Shown piece after piece: positions 56,957 to 64,000 of a stretch of 64,000 nucleotides of DNA (within the stretch, counting starts at the first letter, position 1; every line of letters starts with the position of its first letter). The stretch spans positions 34,214 through 98,213 of the forward strand of contig JACZKE010000053.1 of assembly GCA_014860225.1 (NCBI GenBank), given 5' to 3'. Both the position numbers and the translations under genes were made by a program. The DNA comes from Desulfuromonadales bacterium. GTDB lineage: Bacteria > Desulfobacterota > Desulfuromonadia > Desulfuromonadales > BM103. The notes under the pieces were generated by a model that had not been told where the DNA came from, ran no database searches, and saw nothing but the letters and a program-made list of their open reading frames with translations.

Positions 56957-57937
56957 ATGGCCCACTCGACCAGATCACTTAAGCTTGCGGCGGCCCGTCT
57001 TTCCGTCTTCACCGCCCTGGCCCTGGCGATACTCAAACTGCTGACCGGCCTGTTCACCGGCAGCCTTGCGGTACTCACCTCTGCAATCGACTCCCTGCTT
57101 GACATCCTCATGTCCGGTATCAACATGATGGCGATTCATCATGCTGAGCAACCGGCTGATGATGAGCATCCTTACGGTCATGGCAAGTTTGAAACCCTTG
57201 CAACCATCTTTCAGGCGATCGTCATAGCACTCTCCGGCGCATGGATCATCTACGAAGCGATTCAACGCATGATCGAGGCCAGCCCGATCAAACAGACCGG
57301 CCTCGGCATCGCGGTGATGTCCGTCAGTACAGTGGCCTCTTTCCTGATCAGTCGCCACTTGCGACGGGTTGCCAAAGCCACCGATTCTTCCGCACTCGAA
57401 GCCGATTCCCTGCACTTTTCAATGGATGTTTACACCAACCTGGCACTTTTGACCGGACTGGTCCTTCTCAGTCGTTTTGATCTCCCCTGGCTCGATCCGG
57501 TCATGTCGGCTCTGGTTGCTATCTACATTCTGTTTGAATCGCTGCGCCTGCTGCGTCAGGGCATGCGCGACATTCTGGATGTACAGCTCCCCGAGACGGT
57601 GCGCAGGGAAATCGAGGAATTGATCGACGACCACAAACTTGAGCTGACCGGCTACCACAATCTGCGCACCCGCCGCGCCGGCTCACAAAAGCTTATCGAT
57701 TTCCACCTGACTGTGTGCAAGCACCTTTCGGTCGAAGAGGCTCACGACATTACCGACTATATTGAAAAGAAGATTGGTGAGCATATCATCGGCGCGGATG
57801 TCACCATTCACGTCGAACCCTGCCGTCGACCCGATTGTCCAGGCCGCGAGGCCTGTCCGATCAAGGCAGTCCGTCACGCTGATGCAGATGCTGATGTTGA
57901 TGCTGATGAGAAGGAAGGCGTGAGGAGTGAGGTGTGA
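56957..57937 (+). CDS. Cation diffusion facilitator (FieF-like metal exporter)
   Basis: A 326-residue CDF transporter with six membrane helices, the metal site DxxxD (SAIDSLLD) in helix II and HxxxD (HFSMD) in helix V, and a cytoplasmic domain with HPYGHGKFE. It exports Zn, Fe, Cd or similar ions in exchange for protons. The C-terminal tail is unusual: an Asp/Ala repeat (ADADADVDADEK) followed by codons that form a heptamer-like GTGAGGA repeat up to the stop. The start at 56957 lies one base after the previous stop. Confidence 0.92.
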   Translation: MAHSTRSLKLAAARLSVFTALALAILKLLTGLFTGSLAVLTSAIDSLLDILMSGINMMAIHHAEQPADDEHPYGHGKFETLATIFQAIVIALSGAWIIYEAIQRMIEASPIKQTGLGIAVMSVSTVASFLISRHLRRVAKATDSSALEADSLHFSMDVYTNLALLTGLVLLSRFDLPWLDPVMSALVAIYILFESLRLLRQGMRDILDVQLPETVRREIEELIDDHKLELTGYHNLRTRRAGSQKLIDFHLTVCKHLSVEEAHDITDYIEKKIGEHIIGADVTIHVEPCRRPDCPGREACPIKAVRHADADADVDADEKEGVRSEV

Positions 57938-57967
57938 GGAGTATGTCTTTCCACCTCACTCCTCACG
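57919..57967. repeat. Perfect 16-bp inverted repeat between CDF gene and chemoreceptor
   Basis: CGTGAGGAGTGAGGTG (57919-57934) and CACCTCACTCCTCACG (57952-57967) pair perfectly over 16 bp around a 17-nt loop that contains the CDF stop codon. The two flanking genes converge here, so it may end both transcripts, but no U-tract follows on either strand. Confidence 0.8.
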
Positions 57968-57983
57968 TTGGTTTATCAATTCA

Positions 57984-59987
57984 TCAGTCGGTTTTCCCTT
58001 TGAGTCTGCGCAAATCCTCAATAACCAGCAGGCTGCCTTTGCGGCGATCATCCATTTCATCGAAGATCCGCTGTGCCATATCGCTGACGCGATCCACGGA
58101 ATTCTCTATCTGACGGGTATTCTCTGCCTGTCGAGACGTTGCCAGGACCATGTCGTCGGCCATTGAACGGACTTCCTCTACCGCCGCAACGATGCTTTTG
58201 GCGCCCTGGGCTTCTTCGCGGGACGCTCTGGAAACTTGCAATGACATCTCGCCCAACTCCTCTATCGAGGTGCTCACATTAACCACCGACTGAGAAATTT
58301 CCTGATTTGATTTACGGATGTCGTGAGCCATTTCCATGGCCTGCCGGGAACTCCCAAGAATCTGAGAAAGCACGTCAGCCATCTCTTCACCGCGCTCCAG
58401 ACCATCATCGACCAGCTGGTGCGTACAACGGATGTGATCAACTGTCTCCCGTGTGTACTTCTGAATCTCTTCGATGATCTGATTGATTTTGTCGGTCGAG
58501 GAGGCCGCCTCCTGGGCCAGCGTTCTGACTTCGTCGGCGACAACTGCAAATGAGCGGCCATGCTCACCGGCCTGTGCAGCGATGATCGCGGCATTCAAGG
58601 CCAGCAGATTGGTCTTCTGGGTCAATTGCGTGACCACCGATGTAATCGTGCCAACCTCTTCCCCTTTGAGAGAGAGGTTGTTGATGACACCTTCCGCCTG
58701 CTCAACGGCAGTCACAATACCGCGCATGCCGAGGAGAACCTGTTTGACAGTTTCAACGCCATGTTCGGCGCGCTCCTTGACCGTTTCCGCCATGGCATGA
58801 GAACGGACACTGTTCTCTTCTACGGCGCTGGCGGTGTACTGGATTTCATTCATCGACGCAATCGAGTTTGCCATGAAATCATTCAGCGATTTGAGGTTAC
58901 CCGACACCTGATCGATGGACACGGAAATCTGGCCGACAGCCGAGCGCGTAGAATTGACCGACTCCTGGATGACGTCGGCACCCCCTGAGATATCAGCAGT
59001 GGCACTTGTTGTTGACGAAGTCGCCGCACGCAAAGATGTTATAAGTTCGGCGTGTTCATCCCGATACTTGAGAAATTCATTAAAAGTATGCTCAAGTTGC
59101 TGAGTGAGCGATTCCACGGCATCGAGCAGATTGATGCGCATCATGGACGAAGAGACCTGGTCGGCAAACAGCTTGACCGTGTCAACATCGGTATCGGTAA
59201 GTTTGTGACGCTTGTACTTGTTGTCTATAGCCAGCAGACCGATCGCCTGATTGCGTACAATGATCGGGCAAAGGATAAAATTACGAGAGCGCAGTTGCGG
59301 AAAGGCATCGAATGGAGGCTGCAGATGATACTCCTCCGGCAACTTGGTAATATCGTCGATCAACATGACCTGACGGTCGCTGACAGACTTGTAAATACAG
59401 CCGGCCCGCTTATCAAGCGGTAGTTTGTTGTTGACATCGGCATCGATACTGCTGCCTCGACATACGGCAAAGTAGAGGCGTTGACTTTCTTCGTCTATCA
59501 TCAGGATATTGACACGATCAAAACCGATCACTTCGTGCAGACCGTCGGCTGTCAGACGCAGAATATCCTGTCGATTGATACTTTTCTGCAGATCTGTATT
59601 AATGATGTGAAAATTCTTGATACTCCGGTCAAGTTCAGTAAATCGGCGTTCGAAAACAGTTTTTTGCTCGTCAACTTCTTGATTGAGGAGATCCAGCTTT
59701 ACTGCGCGGTCATGAATCTGCTGTGACGCCCTTCCGATAAAGAATCCGAAGGAACCCAGGACCATCATGGTGCCGCCACACATGTAGAGGTACATATACC
59801 GGCTCTGCTCGGTGCCCATGATATCGCGAATCACCTGATCAGTCAGCGAGCTGCTGTCATCCCAGAACAGCATCAGCCTCAGGACAATCCAGCCCAGCGG
59901 CGCCATGACGCCCAGCAACATACCAACAAAGGCATAGACAATCTCGCGTTTGGCGGTAGCGCCGTTAAGAACTTCAGTTACTGCCAC
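57984..59987 (-). CDS. Methyl-accepting chemotaxis protein with GAF sensor domain
   Basis: A 667-residue chemoreceptor-like protein. Two membrane helices (residues ~15-40 and ~65-85) with a short loop mean no large periplasmic sensor. A GAF domain (~150-290) follows, then a methyl-accepting signalling domain with the hairpin tip (NLLALNAAIIAAQAGEHGRSFAVVA core, cut here to fit: key residues N, A, E, G, R). It signals to CheA through the tip; cytoplasmic ligand sensing by GAF is inferred. No che genes are adjacent. Confidence 0.93.
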   Translation of the reverse strand: MAVTEVLNGATAKREIVYAFVGMLLGVMAPLGWIVLRLMLFWDDSSSLTDQVIRDIMGTEQSRYMYLYMCGGTMMVLGSFGFFIGRASQQIHDRAVKLDLLNQEVDEQKTVFERRFTELDRSIKNFHIINTDLQKSINRQDILRLTADGLHEVIGFDRVNILMIDEESQRLYFAVCRGSSIDADVNNKLPLDKRAGCIYKSVSDRQVMLIDDITKLPEEYHLQPPFDAFPQLRSRNFILCPIIVRNQAIGLLAIDNKYKRHKLTDTDVDTVKLFADQVSSSMMRINLLDAVESLTQQLEHTFNEFLKYRDEHAELITSLRAATSSTTSATADISGGADVIQESVNSTRSAVGQISVSIDQVSGNLKSLNDFMANSIASMNEIQYTASAVEENSVRSHAMAETVKERAEHGVETVKQVLLGMRGIVTAVEQAEGVINNLSLKGEEVGTITSVVTQLTQKTNLLALNAAIIAAQAGEHGRSFAVVADEVRTLAQEAASSTDKINQIIEEIQKYTRETVDHIRCTHQLVDDGLERGEEMADVLSQILGSSRQAMEMAHDIRKSNQEISQSVVNVSTSIEELGEMSLQVSRASREEAQGAKSIVAAVEEVRSMADDMVLATSRQAENTRQIENSVDRVSDMAQRIFDEMDDRRKGSLLVIEDLRRLKGKTD

Positions 59988-60008
59988 AGCATCTCTCCTT
60001 TACCTTCA

Positions 60009-61109
60009 TCATGGAAGTGTTGGTCGCCCGAACGTGATCCCGAGCGCCTCTGCAGACCTGACCAGGTCCCCATCCGGCTCAACGAGATTGAGCGAATCAA
60101 CAGCATCGGCAATATCAACATCATAGACGTGACGACCCTGCAGTGAAACCATGCGGCCATAGCGGCCCTGCGCGATCAGTTCGACCGCCTTGATACCAAA
60201 ACGGGAACCGAGGATCCGGTCAAAAGGTGAAGGGGTACCACCGCGCTGGACATGACCGAGAACCACGACCCTGGTTTCGACTTGCATCCGGCCGGAAATT
60301 TCCTCCGCAACGAAAGCTCCAACACCGCCCAGGCGCTCAACGCCGCGATTTTCGGATGCTGTGAGTTGCACGACCTTCCGGCCTGCAGCCGGGAAAGCGC
60401 CTTCAGAGACAACAACGATTGAAAACTTTCTGCCCAACGCCTTGCGTTGATGGATGGCGTCGCACACGGTGTTCAGATCAAAGGGGATCTCAGGAATCAG
60501 GATCACATCGGCAGATCCGGCAATGCCGGACTCGAGAGCGATCCAGCCGGCATCACGGCCCATGACTTCGGTCACCATGACCCGATGATGACTTTCTGCC
60601 GTCGTGTGCAGCCGGTCCAGAGCTTCCGTAACAATGCCCACGGCAGTGTTGTAGCCGAAAGTCACATCCGTGCCGCGCAAGTCATTGTCGATCGTTTTCG
60701 GCACACCAACCATCGGAATGCCCTTTTCCTGGAGTGTCAGAGCTATTTTGAGAGTGCCGTCGCCACCGACAGCGACCAAGGCGTCTGCACCAAGACGTTG
60801 AAAATTCTCAACAACTTCAGCAGAAACATCGACCATTCGTGTTGTACCATTATTTTCAACAGGATAAGCGAAAGGATTGCCACGATTGCTGGTCCCGAGA
60901 ATCGTCCCGCCACGGGGCAGAATGCCGCGTACCGAGGCAAGAGTCAGCTCACGCCAGCGCGGCTCCCCGACCAGACCGTCAAAGCCGTCTTCGATACCGA
61001 TCACGCGCCAGTTATGATCCAGAATGGCACTGCGAACGACACCTCGGATGACGGCATTCAAACCGGGGCAGTCTCCGCCGCCGGTCAATATAGCAATGGT
61101 GCGACTCAT
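60009..61109 (-). CDS. pfkA: 6-phosphofructokinase (group with Lys at the PPi/ATP switch position)
   Basis: A 366-residue phosphofructokinase with GGGDCPGLNAVI at the N-terminus, GGDGT (115-119) and PKTIDND (137-143). Gly118 at the position equivalent to E. coli Gly104 favours ATP, while the Lys in PKTIDND (PGTIDND in E. coli) is the PPi-type residue; such mixed enzymes are known and mostly use ATP. It phosphorylates fructose-6-phosphate. It follows a 22-unit heptamer array; the chemoreceptor gene lies 21 bp downstream. Confidence 0.94.
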   Translation of the reverse strand: MSRTIAILTGGGDCPGLNAVIRGVVRSAILDHNWRVIGIEDGFDGLVGEPRWRELTLASVRGILPRGGTILGTSNRGNPFAYPVENNGTTRMVDVSAEVVENFQRLGADALVAVGGDGTLKIALTLQEKGIPMVGVPKTIDNDLRGTDVTFGYNTAVGIVTEALDRLHTTAESHHRVMVTEVMGRDAGWIALESGIAGSADVILIPEIPFDLNTVCDAIHQRKALGRKFSIVVVSEGAFPAAGRKVVQLTASENRGVERLGGVGAFVAEEISGRMQVETRVVVLGHVQRGGTPSPFDRILGSRFGIKAVELIAQGRYGRMVSLQGRHVYDVDIADAVDSLNLVEPDGDLVRSAEALGITFGRPTLP

Positions 61110-61138
61110 AAACGATCACTCCGTTCTTAAATACAGAA

Positions 61139-61292
61139 CCAGTCACCAGTCACCAGTCACCAGTCACCAGTCACCAGTCACCAGTCACCAGTCACCAGTC
61201 ACCAGTCACCAGTCACCAGTCACCAGTCACCAGTCACCAGTCACCAGTCACCAGCCTCCAGCCTCCAGCCTCCAGCCACCAGCCACCAGCCC
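61139..61292. repeat. Heptamer repeat array in the exbD-pfkA gap (22 units)
   Basis: Exactly 22 units of 7 bp (154 bp): 16 identical CCAGTCA (61139-61250), then CCAGCCT x3, CCAGCCA x2, CCAGCCC. The last unit abuts the exbD stop codon (CTA at 61293-61295) without a gap. This is a tandem repeat and not a CRISPR array: no spacers. Confidence 0.97.
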
Positions 61293-61700
61293 CTACTTCT
61301 TCCGTTGCTCTGTCGCAATGGCCAGTTTGACAAATCCAGCGTCTCTGGCGAGGTCCATTAATGTAACAACCTTGCCATGTCGCGATTCCTGGTCCGCAAG
61401 CAGCAGAACAGTCGTCTGCGCGGCATCAGACTGATGCTCGGCAAGCAGCGCCTTAAAACCCTCGAGAGAAATCTTCTGGTCACGGTGGAAAATATCACCT
61501 TCACGGGAAAGATAGATTTTGATCTCTTTTGGTTCGCGATCAATTGTCTGTGACGAGGCCTCGGGAAGTTTAACGGAAATACCGGGAGTCTCCACAAAGG
61601 TTGTGGAAATCATGAAGAAAATTAACAGGAGGAAAACGACATCGACCATTGGCGTCAGATCGATTCTCGGCTCCTCACCTGGTTTGCGCCTAAAACTCAT
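61293..61700 (-). CDS. exbD: ExbD/TolR-family biopolymer transport protein
   Basis: A 135-residue protein with one N-terminal membrane helix (residues ~18-38) carrying the proton-active Asp (IDLTPMVDVVFLLLIFFM region; the conserved Asp is in MVDVV) and a periplasmic domain. With ExbB it forms the proton-driven motor that energises TonB-dependent or Tol transport. It directly follows exbB (adjacent, 0 bp). No tonB or tolA lies in this window. Confidence 0.93.
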   Translation of the reverse strand: MSFRRKPGEEPRIDLTPMVDVVFLLLIFFMISTTFVETPGISVKLPEASSQTIDREPKEIKIYLSREGDIFHRDQKISLEGFKALLAEHQSDAAQTTVLLLADQESRHGKVVTLMDLARDAGFVKLAIATEQRKK

Positions 61701-62300
61701 TTATTCCCCCAGGAGATCAACCAGGCGGAGGGAATAATCTTCCATTTCAATGATTAACTGATCGAGACGTCCAGTTAAATAGCGATGCGCCAGGATAACC
61801 GGTATGGCAACGGTCATACCGGCAGCCGTAGTGATCAGTGCTTCAGATATGCCGCCGCCCAGGGTTGCCGGCGTGCCCATCCCCTGGCTGGCAATCACAT
61901 TAAAGGCCCTGATCATACCAAGCACGGTGCCAAGCAGTCCCAAAAGGGGAGATATGGTTGCAATCGTCCCCAAAAGCCCTAAAAACCGTTGCAAAGGTGC
62001 TGCTTCGCGACGTCCGGTTTCTTCAACCACAGCCTTGATCTGCTCCCGGCTGCGGCCGACAACCCGCAGCGCGGCAAGAAAAACCTGCGCGAGTGGAGAA
62101 TCAGACTTATGGCAAATGGCAACAGCTTCATCATGTCGATCTTTGGAGACCAATGGTTCAACCTGATGAGCAAGCTCCCTGAACTGCTGTCGGACCTTGA
62201 TGTAGGTCCAAAGACGTTCCAGGAAAATACCGAGAGCAATGATGGAACAGAGCGCAATCGGATACATCAGGTATCCGCCTTTTTGAAAAACAAGCCACAT
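61701..62300 (-). CDS. exbB: ExbB/TolQ-family proton-channel protein
   Basis: A 199-residue protein with three membrane helices and the conserved pore segment LLGLLGTVLGMIRAF, plus the long cytoplasmic loop. It is the stator partner of ExbD. The stop codon adjoins the exbD start codon. There are about 170 bp upstream without a clear gene, containing the direct repeat TAGCAACAATATC twice (62366-62394 region). Confidence 0.94.
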   Translation of the reverse strand: MWLVFQKGGYLMYPIALCSIIALGIFLERLWTYIKVRQQFRELAHQVEPLVSKDRHDEAVAICHKSDSPLAQVFLAALRVVGRSREQIKAVVEETGRREAAPLQRFLGLLGTIATISPLLGLLGTVLGMIRAFNVIASQGMGTPATLGGGISEALITTAAGMTVAIPVILAHRYLTGRLDQLIIEMEDYSLRLVDLLGE

Positions 62301-62469
62301 TTTAGACTGAACTCCTTAACTCAAAAAACCAGGTACAACCAACCAGGCGCAAGAATCACCAATAACTAGCAACAATATCTGTAGCAACAATATCCAGATA
62401 TTATTCAGGCGATTTTATTGGTTTTTCTACAGGATTACAATGAAAACCCTTGCATGACAGTTCGGCAAG

Positions 62470-62961
62470 TCAAACAGGCTGCGTCCCGGAAAAAGCCCTG
62501 GCAAGCAACGTATAGGTTTTTTCGATATGCTGAGGAATCACCCTGATATCAGCGAGAATAGTCATAAAATTGTTATCGCCTGCCCAGCGAGGCACGATAT
62601 GCATATGAATGTGATTTGGAATACCCGCTCCGGCAGCCGGGCCAAAATTCCAGCCGACATTAAACCCTTGGGCAGCGCAGATTTCACGCAACACCAGCTG
62701 ACTGCGAATCATCATCTGGTGGATTTCCAGAATCTCATGACTTTCAAGCCCGGCGGGATCAGATAAATGACGGTAAGGGGAGATCATCAGGTGACCATTT
62801 GAGTACGGGTAGCGATTCATGATGACAAAGCAGTGTTCCCCCCGCTTCACAATGAGACGCGCCTGGTCCTCTGCGGGATTTTCATCAAGACAGAAAATGC
62901 AGCTGTCATCTTCCGGACTCTGTATATATTCAAGACGCCAGGGCGCCCACAATTGATCCAT
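62470..62961 (-). CDS. HIT-family hydrolase (Ap4A phosphorylase-like)
   Basis: A 163-residue HIT-domain protein with the histidine triad HIHMHIVPRW, an N-terminal zinc-type CIFC pair, and the long WAPWRLEYIQ start typical of the Ap4A phosphorylase/HIT subgroup. These cleave dinucleoside polyphosphates or related nucleotidyl bonds. GAGG stands 6 nt before the second of two ATGs (62961), which I prefer. Confidence 0.92.
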   Translation of the reverse strand: MDQLWAPWRLEYIQSPEDDSCIFCLDENPAEDQARLIVKRGEHCFVIMNRYPYSNGHLMISPYRHLSDPAGLESHEILEIHQMMIRSQLVLREICAAQGFNVGWNFGPAAGAGIPNHIHMHIVPRWAGDNNFMTILADIRVIPQHIEKTYTLLARAFSGTQPV

Positions 62962-63003
62962 CATTCACCTCACAAACCAAAGCTGGAACTGTGCAAAAGC
63001 AGC

Positions 63004-63172
63004 AAACGGACCTATTACCCAAACAAAGATCAGTCCAATATTCAACGCTGAGGCACGGAGACGCTGAGAAAAGTGATCAAGGTATCAGTCATTATTCCCT
63101 CAAAATGTTTTTTTTACTCTGCATGCTCTGTGTCTCCGCGTTAAACCTTCTTTTGGGTTTTGAATCGTTTTA
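63004..63172. repeat. MITE-like palindromic repeat, copy 4 (inverted)
   Basis: ACGGACCTATTACCCAAACA on the left and CTTCTTTTGGGTTTTGAATCG on the right flank ACGCTGAGGCACGGAGACGC ... CTGTGTCTCCGCGTTAAACC. It shares the TTTTTTTTACTCTGC centre with copy 3 and has the same orientation. Confidence 0.75.
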
Positions 63173-63184
63173 TTATGATGAGTC

Positions 63185-63697
63185 TTAATCAATCCGAATG
63201 ATCGTCCCCCGGATTTCTTCGCCAATTTCGAGAAGACCGACGCTATGATATGCCATGCGGCGCCTGTCCGTTGCACTGCCGGGGTTGAAGAACAACACAC
63301 CATCGCGTCGGTGACAGGCAGGACGATGACTGTGTCCGTAGACCAGGCAATCGATCGGAATCGAAGCGAACTCGGCATAAATTCTTTCTTCGATCCTGTC
63401 AGGTGGGCCCCAACCGTGAATCATGCCGATAGTGAAGCCACCAACCTCAATAACTTTCTTTAACGGTACGCTTGGTGTTGCCGGATCCATATTACCACGA
63501 ACAGCGTGGAACGGATAACCATCAAAGACCTTCAGAAGATCAGGCGCAACCAAGTCGCCGGCATGCAAAATCATGTCAATTGGAGCAAGAGCAGTGTCGA
63601 TCAGATCAAGGAGGAATGAACGCGCATCATCTGAGTCAGTAAGATGCGTGTCTGAAAGGACCCCCACCCTTAATGGAGAAACCGGCAAAATATTCAT
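63185..63697 (-). CDS. YfcE/MJ0936-type metallophosphoesterase
   Basis: A 170-residue small calcineurin-like phosphoesterase with the full set of metal motifs: SDTHLTDSD, HAGDL, RGNMD, IHGWGPP and YGHSHRP. Such enzymes hydrolyse phosphodiesters in vitro; physiological substrates are unclear. No neighbour hints at the role. Its upstream region (63698-63804) contains nothing recognised. Confidence 0.92.
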   Translation of the reverse strand: MNILPVSPLRVGVLSDTHLTDSDDARSFLLDLIDTALAPIDMILHAGDLVAPDLLKVFDGYPFHAVRGNMDPATPSVPLKKVIEVGGFTIGMIHGWGPPDRIEERIYAEFASIPIDCLVYGHSHRPACHRRDGVLFFNPGSATDRRRMAYHSVGLLEIGEEIRGTIIRID

Positions 63698-63804
63698 GAA
63701 ACAAAAACCTGTATCGCTTCTGATTTTTTTACGAAGAGATCAAAAGACATAATTATAGCCTTGAAACAGACCTGTCAATCTTTCTGATTTTTTTCTGGTA
63801 ATAA

Positions 63805-63886
63805 TGCGGTTCTATAACCAAAAAGAAGGTTTAACGCGGAGTCGCAGAGGATGCAGAGGAAAAAAATATTTTGAGGGCAAAAGACT
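63805..63886. repeat. MITE-like palindromic repeat, copy 5 (left part only)
   Basis: GCGGTTCTATAACCAAAAAG followed by AAGGTTTAACGCGGAGTCGC and TTTTGAGGGCAAAA matches copy 1 from the left end to the middle, then stops. A copy of the 143-bp repeat begins about 30 bp later. Confidence 0.7.
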
Positions 63887-63913
63887 GAACGATGTACTCG
63901 CAAATACTTCATG

Positions 63914-64000
63914 GAATGGCTAAGCAAAAATTTCGTCCTACAAGGCTTGGTGTTTTTTCTGGGGCGAAGGCATACATATGGTATGTCGAGGTCCTGAAAA
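63914..64000 (+). repeat. Copy of the 143-bp repeat with an open short reading frame (cut by window end)
   Basis: From ATGGCTAAGCAAAAATTTCG the sequence follows the repeat at 51556 and 51700 to the window end. A two-base difference (CATATGG against CACGG, net insertion) changes the frame so the short reading frame stays open into the window end (see the findings entry). Confidence 0.75.

Noticed and set aside
61139..61292. CRISPR-like look of the repeated block
   Set aside because: Units are 7 bp and contiguous, with no unique spacers, and there are no cas genes in the window.

Overview
The window reads as one contiguous chromosomal stretch of a Desulfuromonadales-type bacterium (Geobacter/Desulfuromonas relatives). 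Three things point there: the gene string rimP-nusA-ylxR-infB-ylxP-rbfA-nrnA-truB-rpsO-pnp-M16 peptidase-dut in that order, the YlxR-L7Ae fusion, and a c-type cytochrome/SCO/NosL electron-transfer operon. No rRNA, tRNA, CRISPR array, prophage or complete insertion sequence was seen. Most genes are on the minus strand.

Layout. 1-1426 is the 5' part of a large secreted protein whose C-terminus lies outside the window; a terminator-like hairpin sits in its leader. 2325-10816 (minus) holds a two-component system followed by a predicted copper/electron-transfer operon: NosL, a small anchored protein, a MacB-like ABC transporter, a Cys/His-rich membrane protein, SCO1/SenC, a cytochrome c fused to a periplasmic-binding domain, and a lipoprotein. 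11080-14252 has dodecin, a relE-like toxin remnant, a hotdog thioesterase and an ABC-2 exporter pair. 14549-20223 is tamA-tamB. 21500-24294 (plus) is the three-gene NAD(P) transhydrogenase pntAA-pntAB-pntB. 24348-27615 gathers an MshEN protein, a REC-GAF-GGDEF diguanylate cyclase and a PilZ-like protein, which looks like a cyclic-di-GMP module. 27637-30749 holds small envelope and hypothetical genes, a YrdC/Sua5 protein, a DUF493 protein and dut.

31000-56208 (minus) is a nearly continuous housekeeping run: mutS, amidase, glnD, xerD, apgM, holC, rsmE, trmJ, a hypothetical gene, rlmD, then the translation/RNA operon from rimP to pnp and the M16 peptidase. 56431-63697 carries a hypothetical gene and a cation diffusion facilitator (plus), then a GAF chemoreceptor, pfkA, exbD-exbB, a HIT protein and a phosphoesterase (minus).

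The intergenic DNA is unusually rich in repeats: (i) about 170-bp MITE-like palindromic elements ending in TATAACCCAAA; (ii) heptamer arrays that begin exactly at stop codons in three same-strand gene junctions; (iii) a 143/144-bp tandem repeat, with a further copy at the window end, that contains a short conserved reading frame; (iv) two 210-bp direct repeats in front of pntAA. Intrinsic-terminator hairpins placed just before the start codons of rimP, mutS and the gene at 1426 suggest leader attenuation. The strongest candidates for new biology are the NosL/ABC/SCO/cytochrome operon, the stop-codon-anchored heptamer arrays and the attenuated leaders.
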